Source: an uncultured Clostridia bacterium (GTDB taxonomy: Bacteria > Bacillota > Clostridia > TANB77 > CAG-508). From it: a DNA stretch of 36,329 nt. Below are positions 25,501-32,669 of the stretch, piece after piece. A program made the position numbers and the translations under genes. Under the pieces are notes generated by a model. It was not told the origin of the DNA. It saw only the letters and a program-made list of their open reading frames with translations, and did not search any database. Each line of letters begins with the position of its first letter. Positions within the stretch are counted from its first letter, which is position 1. The stretch lies in the NCBI GenBank assembly GCA_947627415.1, contig CANQVU010000011.1:1-36329 (forward strand), given 5' to 3'.

Positions 25501-25687
25501 ATATTTAAATTTCTTTGTAATATCAACTGCTGAGGTAGATATGGTTATGTTTGGAAGAGAGACAACGGTTTTAAGCTATGTTCTTGCATTTTCAATTACA
25601 ATAGTATTTGCTACATTAATTAATTTAATGATGAATAAAGAATTAAGAAAAATAAATATGATAGAAAGTTTAAAAAGCGTAGAATAA
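22523..25687 (+). CDS. Large MacB/FtsX-type ABC transporter permease with coiled coil
   Basis: A 1054-residue membrane protein. A first helix at about 18-38 is followed by an extracytoplasmic MacB-like part and a very long Lys/Glu/Asn-rich coiled coil at about 230-490 (DAKKEVQNGKDELIDAENKL and similar heptads). A three-helix FtsX core lies at about 525-645 (ALVSLTAMTRMVEENRGNIG, YKSLGYNRIKVATKY), then a fifth helix (YMTVIGIAGCTALIFTGFGL), a second extracytoplasmic domain and a second FtsX core at about 930-1050 (YNLNSINIEERKRELATIKL, LGFYNRELSSYVFRENI). The layout is that of Gram-positive YvoC/BceB-distant permeases whose coiled coil reaches the wall; partner is most likely the ATPase at 20974. 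The start ATG has only a weak binding site nearby (GGAATAAG); the good AAGGAGAA lies about 38 bases upstream, which is odd. Confidence 0.88.
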   Translation: MKKAYLKDVIREIKRTRKRFISIIAIVMLGVSFYVGINTASPDMLDTYNKYMNDYNMFDLNLISTVGFNKDDIDVLKSIDKFDYIEPSKSINVVIEEEEKEEVLNVISMPKEITDKTINEVELVDGNYPNKINEIVLDNKLAGQYKIGDNVKFIGTDTDLKDTFKETEYTVVGFANTPLYIALTRGTTNLSNGTISGFAIILEDAFSMDEYTNIYARIDTENKNRTSDEYLDEIKNIQTEIEEKTNKLADDKYTKLYNEANKKIDDAKKEVQNGKDELIDAENKLDNARKDLNSAEKELQTQKQNYNKQISEYQNKINEGENELKNTKTLLDKKQKEINEGLDKINAEEQKLLGAEKKALAGTEIKDLNTYLEFLESVSAPQEIIDNIKMLIQGKTEVENQKQVLQNYQKELDLGLTEYNKGVQTLNSQKQELANTMKTTQSKFKTAENDINNGWTELKENERKFEEEKQNALKEIEDAEKEISDSEKKLKDLSVKIYVLNLETNEGYSSYKSDCESVKTIGKVFPIIFFLVAALVSLTAMTRMVEENRGNIGTYKSLGYNRIKVATKYIIYSTSATLMGIVLGTVVGSYTLPWVIATAYGILYNTMPIVLMSINMEYSLTAGVCAFASTTVATMFACYKILRETPAKLMRPKSPKEGKKIFLEKIPFIWKHLSFTKKITARNVFRYKKRLYMTVIGIAGCTALIFTGFGLRGSISSIVNKQYGEIRKYDFEIVLKDELNNNQVSKLNEYIENSGYNTEYTYLRQQTNDVEANGNKQNVYILGISNQEEFEKFVAVQNRKTQEKLNLTDDGVIITEKLAKLLNVNIGDEIAIKVDDEKYKNVKIASIAENYIYHYIYMNKAVYEETFDEELINNHIYLSMNEDLSKEAEEQISKHLLESDDISQVLKISSISDSFNDMIKSLNIVVVVLIVCAALLALVVLYNLNSINIEERKRELATIKLLGFYNRELSSYVFRENIILTIIGGILGLILGVYLNFFVISTAEVDMVMFGRETTVLSYVLAFSITIVFATLINLMMNKELRKINMIESLKSVE

Positions 25688-25692
25688 AAAAT

Positions 25693-25717
25693 GGATTTTG
25701 GGCAATGCCCAAAATCC
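25693..25717. terminator. Terminator between the permease and a minus-strand small gene
   Basis: GGATTTTGGGC against GCCCAAAATCC with an AAT loop, 11 bp perfect. The T-run is on the minus strand (ATTTTTTATT), so it best terminates the small minus-strand gene, while still able to stall the plus strand. Confidence 0.8.
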
Positions 25718-25720
25718 TAA

Positions 25721-25900
25721 TTAAATATTATTACTAACATTTTCAATTTGTACTGTATTGTTATCAGAAGCTGTTTTTTGAGAAGTAAATGAATTTGCAA
25801 TATAACCTGCAAAAAAACCTACTAAAAATACTATAATAACTAAAAGGGTAAATTTAATACTTTCTTGTTTTTCATATATTTCCTTATCATAAACTTTCAC
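25721..25900 (-). CDS. Small single-pass membrane protein of unknown function
   Basis: A 59-residue frame starting with GTG at 25900, about ten bases after GGGAG, and ending right before a terminator whose T-run faces this strand. Sequence: a charged start (VKVYDKEIYEKQESIKF), a membrane helix (TLLVIIVFLVGFFAGYIANS) and a polar Asn/Ser/Thr tail. I do not recognise a family. The own binding site, the terminator and the clean membrane-protein composition support a real gene; a role next to the FtsX-like permease is possible but unproven. Confidence 0.6.
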   Translation of the reverse strand: MKVYDKEIYEKQESIKFTLLVIIVFLVGFFAGYIANSFTSQKTASDNNTVQIENVSNNI

Positions 25901-25965
25901 TATAGCATCACTCCCTTTTAATTAATATACATATATTATATATTATTACGCCGATACTTTCAATA

Positions 25966-26006
25966 AAAAAATAAAATAAATTATTATATAATTTATTTTA
26001 TTTTTT
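25966..26006. repeat. AT-only 19-bp inverted repeat
   Basis: AAAAAATAAAATAAATTAT against ATAATTTATTTTATTTTTT with a 3-nt centre. Pure A/T, between the divergent small gene and the prepilin-like gene. It may act as an upstream promoter element or a weak terminator. The rest of the gap 25901-26152 shows only a promoter. Confidence 0.5.
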
Positions 26007-26056
26007 AATAGTAAAATAATATGTAAATTTGAATATAAACAAATTAGTAATAATTA

Positions 26057-26086
26057 TTGCCAAGGAAATTACTGAGAATTTATAAT
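26057..26086 (+). promoter_or_regulatory. Candidate promoter of the prepilin-like gene
   Basis: TTGCCA at 26057-26062, an 18-bp spacer, TATAAT at 26081-26086. Confidence 0.45.
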
Positions 26087-26152
26087 AAAAGAAATGAAAA
26101 ACAATAAGACAAAAAAAGTGAGAATAAAACAAAAGAAGGAGATAAGAAACAA

Positions 26153-27532
26153 ATGAAAAAACAAATGTTGAAAGAAAAACAAAAAACATGTAACAAATCA
26201 AATGCAAATAATGTAGGGGCAATCCTTGTGTCTGCCCGAAAAAATAAAATCATTGCAAACGCTGTAGGGGTCGCACCCTTGGGCGACCCGCACTTCGAAA
26301 GAAATTCTAAAAAAACTTCAAAGGCATACTTAAACCCAAATTACAAATTCCAAACTCTAACTTCCAATGTCAGAGGAATTACCCTAATAGCCCTAATAAT
26401 CACAATAATAGTAATGCTAATATTAGTAGGAGTAACAATAAATGTAGCGTTAAATGGAGGACTATTTAGTAAAGCAAGAGAAGCAAGAGAAAATACAGAA
26501 ATAGCACGAGATGGAGAACTACAATTATCAGAAGGAAAGATTAATGTAGATGATAAAGTATATAACTCTGTGGAGGAATATATTGAAATAGGAGGAATAG
26601 ATTTAGTAAAACCAACGAATTCTGATATAGGAAAATATGTAGAATATGGTATAGACTTAAATGGAAATGGCAATAAAAAGGATGACTGGAGAGTATTCTA
26701 TGTAGATGATAATGGAAATACGTTTATAATAGCAGCAGATTATGTAGTAGGAGATAAATGTAGTGAAGTAAAAACTGCGATAGAAACAAATTCACAAATG
26801 TTTGAAAGTAGAGTAACTGGTGGATACGACAAATTTTGTTATGTGTTTTCTAATAAAACAAATTACAATTGTTATGACGGTCATAATACTACAGTTGAAA
26901 ATGAAAATACTATAAGTAAAAAACAATGTTCATATCCAGAACTATTTATGGCAACAGGATATTATTGTTCAGACCATGTTGGTGCAGATGGGAAAAATGA
27001 AAATATTAATTCAAGATATGTAAGTACTTTACTATGTTCAGATAATTGGAATCCACTTGTAGATAAAAAATACGGAGCAAGTTATGCAATAGGAGGACCA
27101 ACTATTGAAATGTGGGTAGCAAGTTGGAATGAAAAATATGGAAAAGACAAAGATAAATATGGAATAACATTATATGCAAACGGAAATAATAATGATACAT
27201 CTGAAACTGGTTACTATATAGGAAATAGCGAGAGTACAACAGATTCGTATTGTAGTGTATCAAGATGTTCAAATGGAACAAATGATACACTATATTTCCC
27301 ACACGATTCAGCTAACTTAGATTCAGACGGAGATGGTGAAGCGGATGGAGCATGTAGTGGATACTGGCTTTCGTCCCCTTCTGCAAGAGGCAATGATTAT
27401 GTAATGCACGTTCAATGGTGCTGGGTAATTACCGATACGTACCCTGATGTCAGCGGATTTGATATGCAAGGACTTCGCCCTATAGTTTGTCTACCATATG
27501 GTGTTAAATTAGCAGAAAACCAGAATTTTTAA
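26153..27532 (+). CDS. Prepilin-like secreted protein with repeat-derived leader
   Basis: A 459-residue protein, start ATG behind GAAGGAG. The mature part begins with a type IV prepilin-like motif at about 75: RGITLIALIITIIVMLILVG, a hydrophobic helix directly after a basic residue and Gly, followed by NGGLFSKAREARENTEIA. It lacks the usual Glu at position 5 (Ala here), as in many clostridial members of this group. The C-terminal domain has FYVDDNGNTFIIAADYV and ends YWLSSPSARGNDYVMHV, GLRPIVCLPYGV, a lectin-like or DUF6273-like pattern I can only describe. The roughly 74-residue leader is unusually long and is largely the translation of two GC-rich palindromic repeats (ANNVGAILVSARK, ANAVGVAPLGDP). 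No other Met precedes the motif, so the repeats appear truly translated. Adhesion or surface assembly is a likely role. Confidence 0.75.
   Translation: MKKQMLKEKQKTCNKSNANNVGAILVSARKNKIIANAVGVAPLGDPHFERNSKKTSKAYLNPNYKFQTLTSNVRGITLIALIITIIVMLILVGVTINVALNGGLFSKAREARENTEIARDGELQLSEGKINVDDKVYNSVEEYIEIGGIDLVKPTNSDIGKYVEYGIDLNGNGNKKDDWRVFYVDDNGNTFIIAADYVVGDKCSEVKTAIETNSQMFESRVTGGYDKFCYVFSNKTNYNCYDGHNTTVENENTISKKQCSYPELFMATGYYCSDHVGADGKNENINSRYVSTLLCSDNWNPLVDKKYGASYAIGGPTIEMWVASWNEKYGKDKDKYGITLYANGNNNDTSETGYYIGNSESTTDSYCSVSRCSNGTNDTLYFPHDSANLDSDGDGEADGACSGYWLSSPSARGNDYVMHVQWCWVITDTYPDVSGFDMQGLRPIVCLPYGVKLAENQNF
26212..26290. repeat. Two TGTAGGGG palindromic units inside the prepilin leader
   Basis: Units at 26212-26238 (GGGGCAATCCTTGTGTCTGCCC) and 26263-26290 (GGGGTCGCACCCTTGGGCGACCC core) match the intergenic units at 6709 and 11301, but in swapped order, each behind a TGCAAA-type lead-in. 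They keep the host frame open. Confidence 0.8.
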
Positions 27533-27540
27533 ATTGAAGA

Positions 27541-27568
27541 TTGCTTTTTGAATTATGTATGGTATAAT
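27541..27568 (+). promoter_or_regulatory. Candidate promoter of the small unknown gene
   Basis: TTGCTT at 27541-27546, a 16-bp spacer, TATAAT at 27563-27568. Confidence 0.5.
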
Positions 27569-27636
27569 ATAAGCAACTTAATTTTTTCTAAGTTATGGTT
27601 TCTTCCATAAACAATAATTTGTTAGGAGGCGAAATA

Positions 27637-27870
27637 GTGAAAACTATGAGCAGAGAAAAAGCCAAGGTTTTGATTGAACTATCATCGACTGTTGAAGAGG
27701 CCGATGAAGCAATTGAAGAATATTTAGGAGATGATAAAACTCTTAAAGAAAAAATGGCTTTTTTGCATGGAATGTTTGACTTCGAGGTTGTTGGACATCC
27801 TGAACAGGCTGACAATATGACATATTATAGCATATTGAATGCCATTATTAATGCCAAATACGGTATGTAA
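27637..27870 (+). CDS. Small acidic cytosolic protein, unknown function
   Basis: A 77-residue protein starting with GTG 27637, seven bases after AGGAGG; an ATG at 27646 is a possible alternative and an in-frame ATG at 27595 lies before the binding site. The sequence is helical and acidic (REKAKVLIELSSTVEEADEA, IEEYLGDDKTLKEKMAFLHG, MFDFEVVGHPEQADN). No membrane segment, motif or family recognised. Codon use is slightly richer in C and G than its neighbours. It has its own promoter and terminator, which supports a real single gene. Confidence 0.7.
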   Translation: MKTMSREKAKVLIELSSTVEEADEAIEEYLGDDKTLKEKMAFLHGMFDFEVVGHPEQADNMTYYSILNAIINAKYGM

Positions 27871-27874
27871 AAAG

Positions 27875-27900
27875 TGCTCCGGTATATCCGGAGCATTTTT
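27875..27900 (+). terminator. Intrinsic terminator of the small unknown gene
   Basis: TGCTCCGG against CCGGAGCA, TATAT loop, then TTTTT. Confidence 0.92.
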
Positions 27901-28020
27901 ATAATTAAAATTTTATAATAAATTTGCTTATTTATTTTTACTTAAGAGATTATTAATTTAAATCAAAATAATTTACAAACATAAAAAAAAGATATATGAT
28001 TAAAATCAAAGGAGAATTTT

Positions 28021-29958
28021 ATGAAAAAACTAAGTTTACTATTTTATTATATTTTATTTATAATATATGAAGAATTAGTATTATCTTGTCTATTGTTCAA
28101 AATATTTCCAACAAGTATTTGGTTAATAATATTGTTCTCTATACCAATAGCAATAGTGCTTAATATATTTTCAAGTATATTTAAAACTAAGACAAACAAA
28201 ATTATAACATATGGTATAACAATATTTATTGTAATATTATTCGGGGCACAAATTGTGTATTATAGCATGTATGAATCAATACTTTCATTTTATTCAATAT
28301 TAAATGGTGGGCAAGTTACAGAATTTATGGATGTAGTATTTGACATGATTTTAAGAAATTGGTACGGAATATTGCTATTTGCTTTGCCAATTATTGTGTT
28401 AATAGTATTACATAAAACTAAAGTAATTGATTTTGAAAAAAGAAATTTAAAAGAAACAGCTATAAAAGTAGGAGTATTAGTATTAGTTCAAATTGTAGCA
28501 ATACTATGCGTAAATTTCATTAGAGTAGATGATATATATTCAAATAAAAATTTATATTACAATACCCATGTACCAAAACTCACTACACAAAGAATGGGAT
28601 TTTTAACTGCAATGAGACTAGATTTTCAAAGATTTGCATTTGGCTTTGAAGAAAAATTATCTGTAAGTGTGTCGTCAAATTTAGATAATAACGCTCAAGA
28701 AGAAAAATACAATGTAATAAATATAGATTTTGACAAACTAATTCAAGAAGAGCAAGATAAGACGATTAAAGAGATACATCAATATTTTGCAAATGAGCAA
28801 CCAACTAATAAAAATCAATATACTGGAATATTTAAAGACAAAAATCTAGTAGTATTAGTTGGAGAATCTTTTAGCTCACTTGCAATAAGAGAAGATTTAA
28901 CACCAAATTTATATAAACTATATAATGAAGGATTTCAATTTGATAATTTCTATACACCAATATTTCCAGTAAGTACAGCAGATGGAGAATATATGACAGA
29001 TACTTCTCTTATACCAAAAGAAGGAGTATGGAGTTTTAAAGAAATTGCCGGAAACTATATGCCATATTCATATGCTAATATATTTGAGAAGTTAGGATAT
29101 ACATCAAATGCTTATCACAATCATACTGCAACATTCTATGAAAGAGACAAATATATTAATACTATGGGATATGATTCATATTTAGCTGTTGGAACTGGAT
29201 TAGAAGACAGGATGGATACAAGTAAATGGCCAAATAGTGACTACGAAATGATTGATGTAACAACAAATGATTATATAAACAATGATAAATTTTTAGCATA
29301 TTATATGACTGTAAGTGGACATTTAAACTATACAAGAAGTGGAAATTCTATGGTACGAAAAAATTGGGATGCTGTAAAAGATTTACCTTATTCAGATAAA
29401 GCAAAGAGCTATTTAGCAGCAAATATTGAATTAGATAAAGCTGTGGGAGAGTTAATAAAAAACCTACAAGAAGCAGGTAAATTAGAAGATACAGTTATAG
29501 TAATTAGTGGAGATCATTACCCATATGGATTAACATTGAATGAAATAAATGAACTATCAACTTATGAAAGAGATGATACATTTGAAAAATATCATATGCC
29601 ACTTTTAATTTGGAGTGGAAGTATGAAAGAACCAATAAAAGTTGATAAATTAGGAACGAGTATAGATATTTTACCAACAGTACTAAACCTATTTGGAGTA
29701 GAATATGACTCAAGACTATTAATAGGGAAGGATATTCTGTCAGATTCAGATCCACTTGTTATATTTTCTGACAGAAGCTTTATAACTGATAAGGGAAAAT
29801 ATAATGCAATAACGGGAGAATTTGTTCCAAATGATGGGGTAGAAATAGAGAAAGGATATGTAGAAAAAATAAACAAAATTATCTATAAAAAATTCCAAAT
29901 GTCAAGATTAATATTAGAAAATGATTACTATAGAAAAGTGTTTTTAGCTGAGAATTAA
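28021..29958 (+). CDS. ltaS: Lipoteichoic acid synthase family protein (LtaS-like)
   Basis: A 645-residue membrane enzyme. Five hydrophobic segments in the first 175 residues are followed by an extracytoplasmic sulfatase-type domain. Metal and active-site motifs: VVLVGESFSS with the metal-binding Glu, FPVSTADGEYM with the nucleophile at T319, HNHTATFYERD, VSGHLNY and VVISGDHYPYG with Asp-His ligands. LtaS-type enzymes transfer glycerol-phosphate from phosphatidylglycerol onto a lipid anchor; the phosphatidylglycerol pathway gene pgsA lies 2 kb downstream. Start ATG behind AAAGGAG. Clostridia often hold several paralogues that may act as primases or phosphoglycerol transferases, so the precise reaction is inferred. 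Confidence 0.88.
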   Translation: MKKLSLLFYYILFIIYEELVLSCLLFKIFPTSIWLIILFSIPIAIVLNIFSSIFKTKTNKIITYGITIFIVILFGAQIVYYSMYESILSFYSILNGGQVTEFMDVVFDMILRNWYGILLFALPIIVLIVLHKTKVIDFEKRNLKETAIKVGVLVLVQIVAILCVNFIRVDDIYSNKNLYYNTHVPKLTTQRMGFLTAMRLDFQRFAFGFEEKLSVSVSSNLDNNAQEEKYNVINIDFDKLIQEEQDKTIKEIHQYFANEQPTNKNQYTGIFKDKNLVVLVGESFSSLAIREDLTPNLYKLYNEGFQFDNFYTPIFPVSTADGEYMTDTSLIPKEGVWSFKEIAGNYMPYSYANIFEKLGYTSNAYHNHTATFYERDKYINTMGYDSYLAVGTGLEDRMDTSKWPNSDYEMIDVTTNDYINNDKFLAYYMTVSGHLNYTRSGNSMVRKNWDAVKDLPYSDKAKSYLAANIELDKAVGELIKNLQEAGKLEDTVIVISGDHYPYGLTLNEINELSTYERDDTFEKYHMPLLIWSGSMKEPIKVDKLGTSIDILPTVLNLFGVEYDSRLLIGKDILSDSDPLVIFSDRSFITDKGKYNAITGEFVPNDGVEIEKGYVEKINKIIYKKFQMSRLILENDYYRKVFLAEN

Positions 29959-30071
29959 ATTGTTGCTTGTTTCATGTTCGAGGAATTCAGGACAGTCCCA
30001 AAAATACCCAAAATTGGTGACTTTTAGGGACAGTCCCTAGAATTCCCCTCACACAAACAAATTACAATTTA
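29957..30071. repeat. Possible MITE-like element, copy 2
   Basis: It begins AAATTGTTGCTTG at the ltaS stop codon and ends CAAACAAATTACAATTT, as in the copy at 18116. It contains GGAATTCAGGACAGTCCC and GGGACAGTCCCTAGAATTCC, an imperfect internal inverted repeat. Confidence 0.6.
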
Positions 30072-30079
30072 TAAAATTC

Positions 30080-30805
30080 TTATTCAAAATAATCATGTTT
30101 ATTTTTTTTATCTAGTTTAATGTAAACACTCAAATTATTTTGATTGTCGCAGGTAGCAAGAAATATTCTTTTTATATCATTGATTCCTTGCTTTTTTAAA
30201 TTATTTTCTAACCAGTTAATATTATTCCCACTTTTTTCTAAATTTTCTTTTAATAACACTCCATCTAAAATAACATTATAAACAATGTTTTCTTCTTTTG
30301 GAGAAATATTTAAATCTTCAGGTGTTGCAGGACGTTTTAAAGTTTTAGGAAGGAAACTAATTCTTCCATTAGGCTCTAATATTGCAGTTTGAATGTCGCT
30401 TAAATTAAAATAGCCATTAATTCTGCATTCCATTAAAAAATCATTTAAATCTATTTTAGATGATTTAAAATTTTTTCTATAAAGCTTTCCGTTATCAAGA
30501 AGAATTTTTGCTCTACCAGTAAAAAATCTACGCATTTTTAAACTTTTACATGTTAAATATGAAATTAATACAGTAATTAATCCATAAACTATCATTGCAA
30601 CAACAGGTTGCATAAAATCATTTTCTAAGGATGTAGACATTTCTGCTGCAATAGAACCAATTGTAATTCCTACAATGTAATCAAACATGGTGAGTTGTGA
30701 CATTTCTCTATTTCCCATTAATTTAGTTAGTAAAAATAAGATTATTAAGGACCCAAGAGATAACGAAATAATTTTTATAATATCCAGATTAATTCCTCCT
30801 CCCAT
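30080..30805 (-). CDS. DUF421 (YetF/YcaP-like) membrane protein
   Basis: A 241-residue protein with two or three N-terminal membrane segments (DIIKIISLSLGSLIILFLLT, VVAMIVYGLITVLISYL), the family motif KLMGNREMSQLTMFDYIVGI with TIGSIAAEMST, and a cytosolic domain with KILLDNGKLYRKNFKSSKID, LNDFLMECRINGYFNLSDIQ and AILEPNGRISFLPK. DUF421 proteins are common in Firmicutes and are linked to envelope or spore stress resistance, without a settled biochemical role. Start choice is open: ATG at 30805 is used here, but its codons themselves form GGAGGAGG, an ideal binding site for a CTG start at 30787. Terminates toward a MITE-like repeat; no clear terminator on this strand. Confidence 0.87.
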   Translation of the reverse strand: MGGGINLDIIKIISLSLGSLIILFLLTKLMGNREMSQLTMFDYIVGITIGSIAAEMSTSLENDFMQPVVAMIVYGLITVLISYLTCKSLKMRRFFTGRAKILLDNGKLYRKNFKSSKIDLNDFLMECRINGYFNLSDIQTAILEPNGRISFLPKTLKRPATPEDLNISPKEENIVYNVILDGVLLKENLEKSGNNINWLENNLKKQGINDIKRIFLATCDNQNNLSVYIKLDKKNKHDYFE

Positions 30806-30845
30806 AAATATATTTTTTTCAAAAATTGTTAAAATATTCAATATA

Positions 30846-30874
30846 TTGAAAAATAAGTAAAAATACAGTATAAT
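30846..30874 (+). promoter_or_regulatory. Sigma-A promoter of the tsaC/sua5 gene
   Basis: TTGAAA at 30846-30851, a 17-bp spacer, TATAAT at 30869-30874, within the divergent gap. Confidence 0.65.
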
Positions 30875-30924
30875 ACCAATTATAAAAAAGATATTGTAAT
30901 TTATTTAATAAAAGAAGGAATAAT

Positions 30925-31959
30925 ATGAAATCAAAGTATGCAGATTTAAAACTTAATATAGATTTAAATAAAATAGAAGAAGCGGCTAACTGTATAAAAC
31001 AAGGGGGAATAATCCTATTTCCAACAGAAACAGTTTATGGAATTGGTGCAAATGCTTTAAACAAAAACGCAGTGAATAAAATTTTTAAGGCAAAAGGTAG
31101 GGCATCTGATAATCCTCTAATTGTACATATTTGCAATTTAGATATGTTAAATGATTTAGTACAAGGAATTGGTGAAATTGAAGAAAAATTAATTAACAAT
31201 TTTTGGCCAGGTCCTTTAACAATAATATTTAATAGAAAAGAATGTGTGCCAAATAATGTAACAGCAGGATTAGAAACAGTAGGAATAAGAATGCCAAGCA
31301 ATAAAATTGCAAAAAAACTTATAGAACTTGCAAATTTACCAATAGCAGCACCAAGTGCAAATATATCAGGAAAACCTAGCGGAACAAAAATTGAAGATAT
31401 AATAGATGAGCTTGATGGCAAAGTAGATTATATATTAGATGCAGGAATGGTTGATATAGGAGTAGAATCTACAGTTGTAAGAGTAGTAGAAAATAAAGTA
31501 CACATACTAAGACCGGGGAAAATAACTGTTGAAGATATTAAAAAACTAGGTTTTGATGTAATAGTAGAAAAGCAAGTAATGGAAGAATGCTCTCCAAATC
31601 AAAAAGTAATGTCACCAGGCATGAAATATAGACATTATGCACCAAATACAAAATGTCTGTTAGTATATAGCGAAGATGAGAATAAAATGATAGAAGAAAT
31701 TAATAGACAAATAAAAAATATAGGTAATGTATTAGTTTTAGGTAGGACAAGCCATTTAGATAAATACAATACAAATAATAAATTAGATATGGGGGAAAGC
31801 CTAGAAGATATAAGTAAAAATATATTTACCCTGCTTAGAAAAGTAGATAAATACAAAGTAAGTTTAGTAATAATAGAAGGCGTAAAAAAAGAAGAATTAG
31901 GTCTTGCAATAATGAATAGATTAATAAGAGCATGCGAGCATAATTATATAGAGGTGTAA
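30925..31959 (+). CDS. ywlC: L-threonylcarbamoyladenylate synthase (Sua5/YwlC)
   Basis: A 344-residue two-domain enzyme. It makes threonylcarbamoyl-AMP from threonine, bicarbonate and ATP, the first step of the universal t6A37 modification of ANN-reading tRNAs. The N-terminal YrdC domain shows GGIILFPTETVYGIGANA, KAKGRASDNPLIVHI, FWPGPLTIIF and PIAAPSANISGKPSGT, plus SPGMKYRHYAP which marks the linker to the Sua5 domain (about 225-344). Length is typical of Sua5. Start ATG behind GAAGGAA. It is monocistronic with its own promoter and terminator. Confidence 0.95.
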   Translation: MKSKYADLKLNIDLNKIEEAANCIKQGGIILFPTETVYGIGANALNKNAVNKIFKAKGRASDNPLIVHICNLDMLNDLVQGIGEIEEKLINNFWPGPLTIIFNRKECVPNNVTAGLETVGIRMPSNKIAKKLIELANLPIAAPSANISGKPSGTKIEDIIDELDGKVDYILDAGMVDIGVESTVVRVVENKVHILRPGKITVEDIKKLGFDVIVEKQVMEECSPNQKVMSPGMKYRHYAPNTKCLLVYSEDENKMIEEINRQIKNIGNVLVLGRTSHLDKYNTNNKLDMGESLEDISKNIFTLLRKVDKYKVSLVIIEGVKKEELGLAIMNRLIRACEHNYIEV

Positions 31960-32006
31960 TTTAAAATATTATGCTTCAACATAATTTTATATAGTGGAAT
32001 AAAAAA

Positions 32007-32035
32007 CCGTTTAGTTAACACTCTTAACTAAACGG
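32007..32035. terminator. Bidirectional terminator between ywlC and pgsA
   Basis: CCGTTTAGTTAA against TTAACTAAACGG, 5-nt loop; a preceding A-run gives the minus strand a T-tail. Confidence 0.88.
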
Positions 32036-32054
32036 ATAATTTAATTTAAACTAT

Positions 32055-32651
32055 TTACTTCTCTTCTTTTCCATGTTCGATAGCCTTCTTTAAGTATCCC
32101 TGTAAATAAAAAGCTTTAATATACATTATTAAAGAGAATATTGTTGAAAGTATCGCTAAATAATATATATATTGATGAAATTCTGGAAGTTGTGGCAAAC
32201 TATATTCAACATGACCAACTAATGTTCCATTCCAGTACTGGGTAAATAATGAGCATACAATCGCTATATAAAATAATACTGTTGCAAGTTTTCCATACCA
32301 TTTACTAGATACTACGAGTTCCTTACCATAAAGGAAAGAAGCTCCAGATATCATTAAAAATTCTTTTATAATAACAATAACTATGATCCATATTGGAATA
32401 ATTTTTTGTAAAGTTAAAGTTCCAAGTAATGCAACTTGAGTTGCCTTATCTGCTAAAGGATCCATTAATTTTCCAAAATCAGTTATAAAATTAAATTTTC
32501 TTGCTATATAACCATCAAGTACATCTGTAAATCCAGAAACTGTAAGTACTATTATTGCTGCAATATAATCATGCTCTAGTGCAAATGCTATAATTACTGG
32601 TATTAATAAAAATCGTATAATTGTTAAAATATTTGGTACTTGTTTAAACAT
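32055..32651 (-). CDS. pgsA: CDP-diacylglycerol-glycerol-3-phosphate 3-phosphatidyltransferase
   Basis: A 198-residue membrane enzyme that joins CDP-diacylglycerol and glycerol-3-phosphate, the committed step to phosphatidylglycerol. The CDP-alcohol phosphatidyltransferase motif is complete: DVLDGYIARKFNFITDFGKL followed by MDPLADKAT, containing all the conserved Asp residues. N-terminal NILTIIRFLLIPVII is typical. About six membrane segments. ATG behind GGAGGAA, 18 bp downstream of clpE on the same strand, so the two are probably cotranscribed. Phosphatidylglycerol is the donor for the LtaS-like enzyme upstream. The C terminus is slightly longer than usual, with a basic KKAIEHGKEEK tail. Confidence 0.94.
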   Translation of the reverse strand: MFKQVPNILTIIRFLLIPVIIAFALEHDYIAAIIVLTVSGFTDVLDGYIARKFNFITDFGKLMDPLADKATQVALLGTLTLQKIIPIWIIVIVIIKEFLMISGASFLYGKELVVSSKWYGKLATVLFYIAIVCSLFTQYWNGTLVGHVEYSLPQLPEFHQYIYYLAILSTIFSLIMYIKAFYLQGYLKKAIEHGKEEK

Positions 32652-32669
32652 AATTCCTCCATATATTAT

